Source of the DNA: Skermanella pratensis
Lineage (GTDB): Bacteria > Pseudomonadota > Alphaproteobacteria > Azospirillales > Azospirillaceae
Direction: 5' to 3'
Assembly (NCBI RefSeq): GCF_008843145.1
Contig: NZ_CP030265.1
Location: 2,218,001 to 2,282,000 of the forward strand
Length of the DNA stretch: 64,000 nucleotides
In this document: positions 9,493-20,066 of the stretch, one piece after another
Layout of the letters: every line of letters begins with the position of its first letter
Numbering within the stretch: position 1 is the stretch's first letter
Program-made: the position numbers and the translations under genes
Notes under the pieces: generated by a model
Databases searched by the model: none
Told to the model about the DNA's origin: nothing
The model's input: only the letters and a program-made list of their open reading frames with translations

Positions 9493-9586
9493 AATACAAA
9501 GTTTCCGCGTGTTGATGTCGCAGCCTCGATCTGAAAACTTTTCATAATCGAATTTTCCTTATCGTCCGGCGAGCAAACGCCGCTTC

Positions 9587-11752
9587 GTGAACGATAATGA
9601 TAAATGCTTCGCTGCTGCTACTGGGCGCGGCCACCGCCTTCGGGGGGGATGGTTAGCCGGACGCCGCCACCGATCGGACCCGACCCAGCCGTCCGGCCTT
9701 TCTCCCGCCGACCTGATCGGTGGAACGCCGTCCCGTGCGCCGTCCGCTCGGGAAACCCCGGTCCTGCCGGAAGGGCTGTTCGCCCGGCATGGCGACGACG
9801 GCGGAACGGTGGATCCGACCCGGGCCGGCCAGCAACTCATCCTCGACGCCATACCGTTCCCGGTCGCCGTCCTGCGGCGCTGCGACGAGGTGGTCCTCTA
9901 CGTCAATACGCCGCTGGCCAGGATCGCCAACCAGGACGCCGCGTCCATGATGGGCCGCCGCTCCACGGTCAAGTACGCCACGCGCACCGACTACGAGGAC
10001 GTCCAGGCGGCGTTGGAGCAGACTGGCCGGATCGACGAGCGCGAGGTGCGGCTGCGCAATGCGGACGGCAGGATCTTCTGGGTCACCCTGTCGGCCGTGC
10101 TGATTCCCTATCACGGCGAGGACGCCTTCCTCGTGGGCTTCACCGACATCACGGCGCGCAAGCAGGCGGAGGTCGTCCAGCGCGAGCTGATCGACGCCGT
10201 GCCCGTGCCGCTGGTCCTCGCCAGGACATCGGATGCGAAGATCCTCCAGATCAACCGGCGGGCGTCGGAACTGTTCGGGATCGCCTCCGACCTCGCGGTG
10301 GGGCGCTATGCCACGGATTTCTACGTGGTCGAGGAGGAGCGGCGGCGCCTCGGCATCCTGTTGCGCCAGGACGGCCAGGTGGACGAGTTCGAGGTCCAGC
10401 TGGCCGACAGCATGAAGCGGCCGTTCTGGGCGCTGCTCTCGGCGCGGCTGTTCGACCACAAGGGCGAGCAGGCCAGCCTGACCGCGGTCAACGTGATCAA
10501 CGAGCGCAAGCGCATCGAGCAGGAGCTGGCGGTCGAGCGGGCCATGCTGAAGGCCACGCTGGAGAACATGGACCAGGCCATGCTGATCACCGACCGCGAC
10601 CTCCGGGTGATCGGGTGGAACAGGCGCTGCGTCGAGCTTCTGGGACTTCCCGCCGATTTCCTGGAGAGCGGCCCGACCAAGGACGAGATCGCCGGCTATC
10701 TCGCGGACCAGGGCGAATTCGATACCCTGCCCGAGTCGGAGGTCGGGCTGTTCCGGGGCGACCAGCGGGCGCTGCTCGAAAGCCGGCCGATCTACGAGCG
10801 GCGGCGTCCCAACGGGACCGTGGTGGAGGCGCGCAGCAACCGCCTGCCGGGCGGCGGATTCGTGTGCAGCTATACCGACATCACCAAGCGCAAGGCCGCC
10901 GAGGACGAGCTGCGCGCCTCGAAGGAGGCGGCGGAACTGGCCTATTCCGGCCTCCAGCAGGCAAAGAACAGCCTGATCCAGGCGGAGAAGATGGCGGCGC
11001 TCGGCTCCCTGGTGGCGGGCGTCGCGCACGAGATCAACACGCCCATCGGCACGGCGCTGACCGCGGCCTCCCACCTGGGCGAACGGACGGCGGAGTTCCG
11101 CGCCCAGTTCCAGGGCGGCAAGCTGAAGAAGTCGGAGGCCGAGCGCTACCTGGAGACCGCGGTCGAGACGTCGGCGATCATGGTCGCCACCATCGGCCGC
11201 GCGGCCGAGCTGATCCAGAGTTTCAAGCAGGTGGCGGTGGACCAGTCCACGGACATCCGGCGCCGCTTCAACCTGTCGACATACATCGCCGAGATCCTGC
11301 TCAGCCTGAAGCCGCGGCTGAAGCAGACCCAGCACGCGGTCGTGGTGGACTGTCCGCATGATCTTGAAATCGACAGCTATCCGGGTGCATTATCCCAAGT
11401 GCTGACCAACTTCGTGATGAACTCCATACTCCATGGCTTCTCCGATGGGCAGACCGGAACGATCTCGATCTCCGCGGAGTTGAGCGACAGCGATACCGTG
11501 GTGATACGCTATGCCGACACCGGGCGGGGCATCCCGGAAAAGAACCTGGCGCGAATCTTCGAGCCTTTCTTCACCACCAGGCGGGGAACGGGAGGCACCG
11601 GACTGGGGCTGCACATCGTTTACAACATCGTGACCCAGAGCCTGGGTGGCACCATCGAAGTGCGGAGCGCCGTGGGAGAGGGCGCCGCCTTCATCCTCGC
11701 CATTCCCAGGACCGCCCCGGGTCAAGTGGAGCTTTGGATCGACGAGCGATGA
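9587..11752 (+). CDS. PAS-domain sensor histidine kinase
   Basis: Apparently soluble sensor kinase, up to 721 aa; I see no membrane segment. After a variable N-terminus there are three PAS-like modules at roughly residues 80-195, 200-310 and 320-445, each ending in an FTDIT- or YTDIT-type strand. A coiled stretch leads to the dimerisation helix GSLVAGVAHEINTPIG, with the phospho-accepting His at about 481. The ATPase domain has NFVMNS (N box), DTGRGI (G1), FEPFFTT (F box) and GTGLGLHIV (G2). The start is uncertain: GTG 9587 has no clear ribosome binding site and a later start, for example GTG 9809, would leave all domains intact. Its stop overlaps the next start as ATGA, so it probably phosphorylates that response regulator. 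Confidence 0.9.
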   Translation: MNDNDKCFAAATGRGHRLRGGWLAGRRHRSDPTQPSGLSPADLIGGTPSRAPSARETPVLPEGLFARHGDDGGTVDPTRAGQQLILDAIPFPVAVLRRCDEVVLYVNTPLARIANQDAASMMGRRSTVKYATRTDYEDVQAALEQTGRIDEREVRLRNADGRIFWVTLSAVLIPYHGEDAFLVGFTDITARKQAEVVQRELIDAVPVPLVLARTSDAKILQINRRASELFGIASDLAVGRYATDFYVVEEERRRLGILLRQDGQVDEFEVQLADSMKRPFWALLSARLFDHKGEQASLTAVNVINERKRIEQELAVERAMLKATLENMDQAMLITDRDLRVIGWNRRCVELLGLPADFLESGPTKDEIAGYLADQGEFDTLPESEVGLFRGDQRALLESRPIYERRRPNGTVVEARSNRLPGGGFVCSYTDITKRKAAEDELRASKEAAELAYSGLQQAKNSLIQAEKMAALGSLVAGVAHEINTPIGTALTAASHLGERTAEFRAQFQGGKLKKSEAERYLETAVETSAIMVATIGRAAELIQSFKQVAVDQSTDIRRRFNLSTYIAEILLSLKPRLKQTQHAVVVDCPHDLEIDSYPGALSQVLTNFVMNSILHGFSDGQTGTISISAELSDSDTVVIRYADTGRGIPEKNLARIFEPFFTTRRGTGGTGLGLHIVYNIVTQSLGGTIEVRSAVGEGAAFILAIPRTAPGQVELWIDER

Positions 11753-13386
11753 CAGCCATCGACGGAGAAATCGGCGAGGACGACGACGACCTGCTGTTCG
11801 CCGACGAGGCGGACGGGGAGGGGGAAGAGGCCGATTCCCCGACCCTCGACAGCGCGACGGCGAACCGCCGCAGGATCAAGCCCTGGAAGGTGATGATCGT
11901 CGACGACGACCGGGAGGTCCACGCGATCACCAAGGTCGTCCTCAACGACTTCGTCTTCGACGACCGGCCGCTCGAATTCATCAGCGCCTTCAGCGCGTCG
12001 GAGGCCTGCCACCTGATCCTGGAGCATCCCGATACAGCCGTCGTGCTGCTCGACGTGGTGATGGAGACCGACGATGCCGGCCTGCGCTGCGTCGAATTCA
12101 TCCGGCGCACGGCGGGGAACGAGCAGGTCCGGGTCATCCTGCGCACGGGCCAGCCGGGACAGGCGCCCGAGCGCCAGGTGATCGTCAACTACGATATCAA
12201 CGACTACAAATCCAAGAGCGAGCTGACGTCCCAGAAGCTGTTCACGGCGGTGGTCGCCGCCCTGCGGTCGTACCAGCACATCATCAGCATCGACATGAGC
12301 CGCCGCGGGCTGGAAAAGATCATCGACGGATCGGCGTCCCTGTTCGAGCACCGCTCCATGAGCCAGTTCGTCGAAGGCGTGTTGCTCCAGCTTCGATCGC
12401 TGATCCACGGCGCGACCGGGTCGCTGCTCTGCACCGTCTGCCAGGACGGCGGCGCGGCGCCGGTCGGCGCGCTGCAGGTGCTCGCCAGCTCGGAGATGCT
12501 CGGCGTGGAACCCGGGCAGCCGCTCGATCGGATCCTTTCGGCCGATGCCGTCGCCGACATCCGGCGATCCCTCGACGAAGGCCGTAACATCTACTGCGCC
12601 GACCATAGCGTGATCGTGTTCCGCTCGCGCAACCATTCGACCAGCGTCGTCTACCTGGAGGGTCATCCGCCCCTGGGCGACCTGGACCGCAACCTGCTGG
12701 AAATCTTCTGCGGCAAGGTCGCGATCGCCTTCGACAACGTCTATCTCTACGAACAGGTGCTCAACGCCCAGAAGGCGACGGTCTATGCGCTGGGCAAGCT
12801 GGCCGAGTTCAAGGACGAGATCACCGGCCACCATGTCCGCCGGATCGAGCGGCTGACCGGCCTGATCGCGGCGGAGCTGAAGGCGCGCGGCGCCTTTCCA
12901 GACGAGATCGACGACCGATTCGTCGACCAGATCGGCCTCGCCAGCATCCTGCACGACGTCGGCAAGGTCGGCCTGCCCGACAGCATCCTGAACAAGCCGG
13001 CCCGCCTGACCGAGGAGGAGATGGCCGTGATCCGTCAGCATCCGACGATCGGCGGAAACGTCCTTCGCGAAGTCGCCAAGATGGTCCCGGGCCGCAGCTA
13101 CCTGAGCCTGGGCGCCGAAGTGGCGGAGTCCCACCACGAGAAATACGACGGAACCGGCTATCCCGCCGGCCTCAACGGCGACGCGATCCCGGTCAGCGGC
13201 AGGATCACCGCCGTCGCCGACGTCTATGACGCGCTGATGCACAAGCGCCCCTACAAGGAGGCTTGGACCCTCCAGGACACGATCGACCATTTGAAAACGC
13301 AGAGCGGCACCCATTTCGACCCTCTGGTGGTCGACGCCTTCCTGACGATCCTGGACCGCGGCCTGGACGAGGAGGGGCTCGGCTGA
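11749..13386 (+). CDS. Response regulator with DUF3369 and HD-GYP domains (c-di-GMP phosphodiesterase)
   Basis: 545 aa. An acidic N-terminus is followed by a receiver domain (VMIVDDDREVH, phospho-acceptor Asp about residue 102 in LLDVVMETD). Then comes a DUF3369 sensor module (about 195-345), and an HD-GYP domain with HDVGK at 402-406 and GTGYPAG near 468-474. HD-GYP proteins hydrolyse cyclic di-GMP to GMP or pGpG; all signature residues are kept, so activity is likely. It overlaps the kinase gene by 4 bp. The receiver-DUF3369-HD-GYP order is a known class of two-component phosphodiesterase. ATG 11749 is preferred to an in-frame ATG 15 nt upstream because of the overlap. Confidence 0.93.
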   Translation: MTAIDGEIGEDDDDLLFADEADGEGEEADSPTLDSATANRRRIKPWKVMIVDDDREVHAITKVVLNDFVFDDRPLEFISAFSASEACHLILEHPDTAVVLLDVVMETDDAGLRCVEFIRRTAGNEQVRVILRTGQPGQAPERQVIVNYDINDYKSKSELTSQKLFTAVVAALRSYQHIISIDMSRRGLEKIIDGSASLFEHRSMSQFVEGVLLQLRSLIHGATGSLLCTVCQDGGAAPVGALQVLASSEMLGVEPGQPLDRILSADAVADIRRSLDEGRNIYCADHSVIVFRSRNHSTSVVYLEGHPPLGDLDRNLLEIFCGKVAIAFDNVYLYEQVLNAQKATVYALGKLAEFKDEITGHHVRRIERLTGLIAAELKARGAFPDEIDDRFVDQIGLASILHDVGKVGLPDSILNKPARLTEEEMAVIRQHPTIGGNVLREVAKMVPGRSYLSLGAEVAESHHEKYDGTGYPAGLNGDAIPVSGRITAVADVYDALMHKRPYKEAWTLQDTIDHLKTQSGTHFDPLVVDAFLTILDRGLDEEGLG

Positions 13387-13443
13387 CGCAGAGGGTGGGC
13401 GGTGTCCTCCGGCAGCGTGCCGGGCCGCTGTCCCGCCGCCCCA

Positions 13444-14640
13444 TCAACGACGTTGATCGAGCATCCCGCCCATGACATCCGCCGGAACCGGCCGGCTGTA
13501 ATGATAACCCTGGCCGAACGTGCATCCCAGATCCCGAAGCGGCTGGATCAGATCGGCCGACTCGACGCCTTCCGCCACCACCTCCATGCCCATGCGGCGT
13601 GCCAGGGTGATGATGGTTTCGACGATGTGATGCGTACGCCCTTGCTTGCCCAGCGCACGGACGAACGACTGGTCGATCTTCAGCACGTCGAACGGGAACT
13701 TGTGCAGGTAGGAAAGGCTCGAGTAGCCGGTTCCGAAGTCGTCCAGCGCCAGGGTCGCGCCAAGGTCCTTGATCCTGCACATGACCTCGTAGGCCTGGTG
13801 GGGATCGTGGACCAGGGCGGTCTCGGTCAGTTCGACCTTCAGTCGTTCGGCCGGAAACCCGGTCATCTCCAGCCGCTCCGCCAGGGCGCCCACCACGTCC
13901 ATGTCCGTGAAATGCTGAGACGACAGGTTTACGCTCAGGAAGGGCAGGGGGCGGTCGCCGGCGGCCTGCCGCAGCAGGGCGCAGGCCTCGGCCATGATGG
14001 TCAGGTCCATGCGGCGGATCAGCCCGCTCTTCTCGCTCAGGTCGATGAACTCGCACGGCGGCACCAGGCCGCGGTCGGGATGGCGCCAGCGCGCCAATGC
14101 TTCGAACCCGGCGAGCTCGCCGCCCGCGATGGTCACGATCGGCTGGAAGAACGGCTCGAACTCCCCGGCCTCGAGGCCCCGTTCCAGGTCGTATTCGCGG
14201 CTTATCCAATTCAGCGCCGACTCGCCGCGCTCGGTGCCGCCGGTCGGCGCCGACACCACCAGGTGGCTCGCCGTTCCCCGGTCCCGGCTTGGCAAGTCGT
14301 TGAGAAGGCCGTTCTGCGCCTGCCTGAACCGGCTGATCAGGCTGCCGAGCAGTTGCCCGACGATCGGCTCCACTTCCTGGATACGCCGCTTCAGCTGATC
14401 CCGCCGGATGATCAGCACCTCCGTCTCTTCCGTCGCCCGGGCGGCGGCAGACCGGAGGCTGTCGTCCAGCACCGCCATCTCGCCGAAGATCTCGCCCCGG
14501 CCGAGCGTCGCCAGCGTGATGTGGGTCTGGTCCCGGGTGGCGCAGATCTCGACCTGTCCCCGCTCCACGATATAGGCGCAGTCGGCCGGCTGTCCCTCGA
14601 AGAAGATCGTTGCACCTGGTCGAAACGTCTTGCGGATCAA
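13444..14640 (-). CDS. cNMP-binding and EAL domain protein (c-di-GMP phosphodiesterase)
   Basis: 398 aa. Residues 1-115 form a cyclic-nucleotide-binding beta-roll (FFEGQPADCAYIVERG, GRGEIFGEMAVLDD). Residues about 150-398 form an EAL domain with the signature EAL in GFEALARWRHP, plus LTETALV, LDDFGTGYSSL, KIDQSFVR and AEGVE, so all metal and catalytic motifs look intact. The start is a TTG with GGAG upstream. It converges on the HD-GYP gene with 57 bp between them, so two different phosphodiesterase types are encoded tail to tail. The cNMP domain could let a second nucleotide or another ligand gate c-di-GMP breakdown. Confidence 0.92.
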   Translation of the reverse strand: MIRKTFRPGATIFFEGQPADCAYIVERGQVEICATRDQTHITLATLGRGEIFGEMAVLDDSLRSAAARATEETEVLIIRRDQLKRRIQEVEPIVGQLLGSLISRFRQAQNGLLNDLPSRDRGTASHLVVSAPTGGTERGESALNWISREYDLERGLEAGEFEPFFQPIVTIAGGELAGFEALARWRHPDRGLVPPCEFIDLSEKSGLIRRMDLTIMAEACALLRQAAGDRPLPFLSVNLSSQHFTDMDVVGALAERLEMTGFPAERLKVELTETALVHDPHQAYEVMCRIKDLGATLALDDFGTGYSSLSYLHKFPFDVLKIDQSFVRALGKQGRTHHIVETIITLARRMGMEVVAEGVESADLIQPLRDLGCTFGQGYHYSRPVPADVMGGMLDQRR

Positions 14641-14935
14641 GGGAGGATCTCCACGGAGGACTGCCGGCTACCGAACCGGAACAAACCATTTTCAGGAAAA
14701 TACGGCCTAATCCGATTATTGTAAAGGCAAGCCCTCCTGGTCAAATAATCCGCTCGATCGGATCCAGGCGTTTGCAAGCCAAGCGAAATGTTTCATTTTT
14801 GACGGGATGAGAAGGCTGGTCCATGCCTTGGATTTCTCTTGTGCAATATGCATATCAGCGCTTCTACCCAGAGAAAGCGTGCCTGCCTGTTGGTTAGAAT
14901 TGCTATGTTATGTAACCTCTATCAAGGAGCTGGCG

Positions 14936-15160
14936 ATGGCCGCAATCGAAAGTCTGAAAGCGATTCTTGACAAGACCTATGAAGGCATGACGTCGAAGCA
15001 ACTGATGGCCCAATCTCCCGCCGCCCTTGCGGGCGTCACCGAGGGCGATGCGCTTAAGCTCAAGGAAGCCTTCGGTATCGATACGATCGAAGAACTGGCG
15101 ACGTGCAAATACTTCCTGTGGGCCCAGGCGCTCCACGTTCTGGCAAAAACCGAGAAATAG
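14936..15160 (+). CDS. Small conserved-looking protein of unknown function
   Basis: 74 aa, starting at an ATG with AAGGAG 6 nt upstream. The product, MAAIESLKAILDKTYEGM onward, is mixed in charge and predicted helical. The middle part, ALKEAFGIDTIEELATCKYFLWA-like, reads like a helix-hairpin-helix pair (an AFGIDTIEELA turn). No signal peptide or membrane segment is visible. I do not recognise a named family. The good ribosome binding site and clean stop argue that it is expressed. Neighbours give no functional hint. Confidence 0.7.
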   Translation: MAAIESLKAILDKTYEGMTSKQLMAQSPAALAGVTEGDALKLKEAFGIDTIEELATCKYFLWAQALHVLAKTEK

Positions 15161-15358
15161 GGCCTTGCCCCGCCGCGGCCCGGAGAGACGCCGTGGCGGG
15201 GTCCGCTGCCGGACCCGCCCTCCATGGACATGGCCGTGATTTCGGCGGACAAAATGAAAGTTTCAGATTCGTAACATCAATGCGGAGGAAACTGGTAGCA
15301 TTTTGCCTATCGGCGGTTTTATATCCCTTGGCTACACATCCCCGTAGGAAGCCAGGAA

Positions 15359-16270
15359 ATGCCGACCACAGCCAAGAAGCCCGACACACCCACCCGACTG
15401 CCGACGGTGCCGCCGGGAGTGGCAATGCCTTTGCACTATTCTTCGCTGTCCAGCTGCATGGTCCACCACCTCGTCGATCCCGGCAGGATCATGGAGCTTT
15501 TTGAGGGGAGCGGCCTGCAGCCCGCGATTTTCGGCGGCAGGGCATCGGTCTGCTGCAGTTTCCAGGTCAATACCGCCTTCCGGTCGGCCGGGCTGAACCT
15601 GCCGCCCGACCAGTGGGCGTCGTCGGCGGCTGGAGTCGTCCAGGAACTGGAATTGAGCATCGTGGCCTGTCCGGAGGGCCGCGGGGGTGAGGTTCCCGAC
15701 ATCACCTTCGACCAATGGTTGATGGGCGACGAGCAGACCAAGCTGCTGGGAACCCACCGCCTGTTCGTGCCCTGCGATGACCCGGCCACCGTCGCGGTCG
15801 GCAAGGAGTTGTTCGGCGAACCGACGTTCAGGACCAGCTTCCTGGTCAACCTGCCATCGCCGAACCCGGTCCGCGACGGCATGGCCGCGGCCGCCGAGAT
15901 GGAGTGGATGCAGACCTGGGGGTTTCGGGTCAACGATCCCGACGACCCGGCCCAGTTCATCTTCACCGCCCTGGTCGACACCACCGGCCTGACCCCGATT
16001 CCCGGCACGATCTCTCCCGTGACCCGGTACGGCGTGTCCGCCGCCGGGCCGGTCCGCTCCCGCTGGAGCGTCGCACGGCCGTTCGACACCTTTTTCATCG
16101 CCGATGCCGGACCGGCGGATCGGGTGCAGCTGACATACGGCGCCAGCCCCCATCCGATGGGCATCGTCATGCGGGACCTGTTGGAGGGAACCCCGGCCTA
16201 CGCGATCCAGACCTTCCAGTCCGACCCGGTCGCGGTCCGGAACCGGCCCTGTTTCCTGAAGCCCCTCTGA
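15359..16270 (+). CDS. Hypothetical protein of unknown function
   Basis: 303 aa, starting at an ATG preceded by AGGAAGCCAGGAA. There is no signal peptide or membrane segment. It is rich in beta-type and aromatic residues (FEGSGLQPAIFGGRA, TFRTSFLVNLPSPNP, ALVDTTGLTPIPGTI). The order of short motifs weakly recalls the acetoacetate decarboxylase fold, but I see no convincing catalytic Lys pair and would not assign it. Three Cys in the first third (SCMVHH, VCCSF) could bind metal or form disulfides. It lies upstream of the TPP riboswitch with about 70 bp between, so it is not part of the thiC transcript. Confidence 0.75.
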   Translation: MPTTAKKPDTPTRLPTVPPGVAMPLHYSSLSSCMVHHLVDPGRIMELFEGSGLQPAIFGGRASVCCSFQVNTAFRSAGLNLPPDQWASSAAGVVQELELSIVACPEGRGGEVPDITFDQWLMGDEQTKLLGTHRLFVPCDDPATVAVGKELFGEPTFRTSFLVNLPSPNPVRDGMAAAAEMEWMQTWGFRVNDPDDPAQFIFTALVDTTGLTPIPGTISPVTRYGVSAAGPVRSRWSVARPFDTFFIADAGPADRVQLTYGASPHPMGIVMRDLLEGTPAYAIQTFQSDPVAVRNRPCFLKPL

Positions 16271-16340
16271 AGACGTCGGGCTCGGCCTCCCGACGACTGG
16301 CGGCTTGACAAGCGGCAGCGATGCCGTGAGGATCGGCGTA

Positions 16341-18342
<2,002 letters not shown>

Positions 18343-18414
18343 CGGGAATGTTGCGCGGGACGTGCAATCTGTATAAATTCCTTTGACCTGAACACCGTCC
18401 TAAGGAGTTGTGCC

Positions 18415-19176
18415 ATGCAGACCCCGTCCCGCGCAGCATCCATGTCCCCATCCCCGGCCGCAGTGCCGTCGCGGCCCGGTTCCGCTCCCGCGATCGTCCT
18501 GACCCTGCGCCAGGAGGCATTCTGCGCCGCCATGGCCCTTGGGGTCGGGGGCGCGGAGGCGGCGCGCCGGGCGGGCTACTCTCCCAACGGCGCCAAGCAG
18601 CGCGCCGCCCTGCTGATGCGCCAGCCGGAAATCCGCGTCCGCATCGACCAGATAAGGATAGCCGGCAGCGCCCATCGGCAACTCCACCTGGACGATGCCG
18701 TCGCCGTGGTCAGCGAGATCCTGGACGGAGCCCTGGAGGGGAAAAGCTTCGGCCTCGCCTTGAAAGCGGTGGAATTCCGCCTGAAGCTGGAGGGCATCAT
18801 TCAGGACAAGCGGATCGCCCACCATTATCACCTCGACGCCGCCCATCCCGACGCCGACCTGGAACGGCTCGACTGCGATCCGGAAGAGGAACTTGATCAT
18901 ATCCGATTCCCCGCCCCGGTATCCGCTCCGGCCGATGCCCCGGTATACGCCGACCCGGCACCCGTCATGTCCGACGTATCCGCGCCGGCGGCACCCGCTA
19001 TCGCCCCAGCTCCCGCTTCCCGCGTCGAGGCAGTGACCAAGGATGACCTTCGGGCCAAGCGGAGGATGACCCGGCGCTTCGGCGACGTCCCGTCGGCGAC
19101 CGCCCTGTCCACCATGCCCGACCTGATCCCCGGCCCGAGGTCCGGAAGCGTCGCGCCGGGGCTTGTCGCCGCCTGA
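18415..19176 (+). CDS. Terminase-small-subunit-like protein, orphan
   Basis: 253 aa with AAGGAG upstream of ATG 18415. After a Pro/Ser/Ala-rich start, residues 30-85 read LTLRQEAFCAAMALGVGGAEAARRAGYSP and so on, matching the N-terminal helix-turn-helix of phage terminase small subunits (Terminase_2: LTxKQxxF...AAxxAGYS). The C-terminal third is Pro/Ala-rich and low in complexity. No large terminase, portal or other phage gene is near. It may be a domesticated DNA-binding protein or a phage remnant. It lies between thiC and the first cobalamin riboswitch. Confidence 0.72.
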   Translation: MQTPSRAASMSPSPAAVPSRPGSAPAIVLTLRQEAFCAAMALGVGGAEAARRAGYSPNGAKQRAALLMRQPEIRVRIDQIRIAGSAHRQLHLDDAVAVVSEILDGALEGKSFGLALKAVEFRLKLEGIIQDKRIAHHYHLDAAHPDADLERLDCDPEEELDHIRFPAPVSAPADAPVYADPAPVMSDVSAPAAPAIAPAPASRVEAVTKDDLRAKRRMTRRFGDVPSATALSTMPDLIPGPRSGSVAPGLVAA

Positions 19177-19254
19177 GCGGCCGCAATCCCCCTTCCATCC
19201 TTCGCCCGAGAGGGAGCATTGACAGAGCCGGGGCGCGCCGCCGATAGTGCGCCC

Positions 19255-19498
19255 GCTCGATGGTGCCGGGCGGCTCGCCGCCGCAAGGCCGCCAAGAGGG
19301 AATCCGGTGGGGGTGCGTCAAGCCGCCCGAGTCCGGAGCTGCCCCCGCAACTGTAAGCGGCGAGCGGGTGTCGTCCACTTGAAGCCACTGGTGCCCCGCG
19401 GCATCCGGGAAGGCGATGACGCCCGCATGGACCCGCGAAGCCAGGAGACCTGCCGTCGAGCGCCGTCGATTCAATCACGGCCGGGCGGGGTGCACCGG
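19255..19498 (+). ncRNA. Cobalamin riboswitch 1, upstream of the cobU operon
   Basis: Landmarks in order are a 5' GGTGCCGGG region, GAGGGAATCCGGTG, the core GCTGCCCCCGCAACTGTAAGC, and the B12 box AGCCAGGAGACCTGCCG near 19440. A downstream hairpin, CCGGGCGGGGTGCACCGG (19481-19498), abuts the purine-rich GGAGGTGG ribosome binding site. The loop GCGGGG is complementary to CCCCGC in the L5 region (near 19395), a likely kissing-loop switch. Adenosylcobalamin-dependent repression of cobUWNOQ is expected. Confidence 0.95.
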
Positions 19499-19503
19499 CG
19501 GAG

Positions 19504-20057
19504 GTGGAGCATGATGTCGATTCCAGCAGACCCTTCGGGCCGCCGCCCGGCGTGACCCTCGTTCTCGGCGGCGCCCGGTCGGGCAAGAGCCGCTTCGCCG
19601 AGGCCATGGCCGAACAGGCGTCGCGCCCGATCTATCTCGCCACCGGCAGGGCGTGGATACCGAGATGGCAGACCGCATCGACGAGCACCGCGACAGGCGC
19701 GGTCCGCGCTGGACCACGGTAGAGGAACCCCTCGACCTCGCCGGAACGCTGCCGGGCCTCGCAGCGCCCGATGCGGTCGTGCTGGTGGACTGCCTCACCC
19801 TGTGGGTCACCAACCTGATGCTGGAGGAGCGCGACATCGCGCACGAGACCCGCGGCCTCGTCGAATGCCTGCCGACCCTGGCCGGCCCCGTGGTGTTCGT
19901 CTCCAACGAGGTCGGGCTGGGCATCGTGCCGGACAACGCCATGGCGCGGGCCTTCCGCGACCACGCCGGCCGGCTCCACCAGGAGGTGGCGGCGGTGGCC
20001 GACAGCGTCTATTTCCTGGTCGCGGGGCTGCCCGTGACCGTCAAAAGCAATCGTTAG
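19504..20057 (+). pseudogene. cobU: CobU/CobP adenosylcobinamide kinase/guanylyltransferase, frameshifted
   Basis: This bifunctional enzyme phosphorylates adenosylcobinamide and attaches GMP. Frame 1 holds the P-loop ([20 protein letters not shown]) up to YLATGRAW near 19650. The family sequence then continues one base back, as [12 protein letters not shown] through [25 protein letters not shown] and [11 protein letters not shown] to the stop at 20057. One missing base, most simply a G turning GTGGGATACC into GTGGATACC, joins both parts into about 184 aa, a normal length. It is either a sequence error or a real mutation. The start is uncertain (GTG 19504 or GTG 19552). It is first in the riboswitch-controlled operon. 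Confidence 0.85.
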
Positions 20058-20066
20058 GAACCTTCC

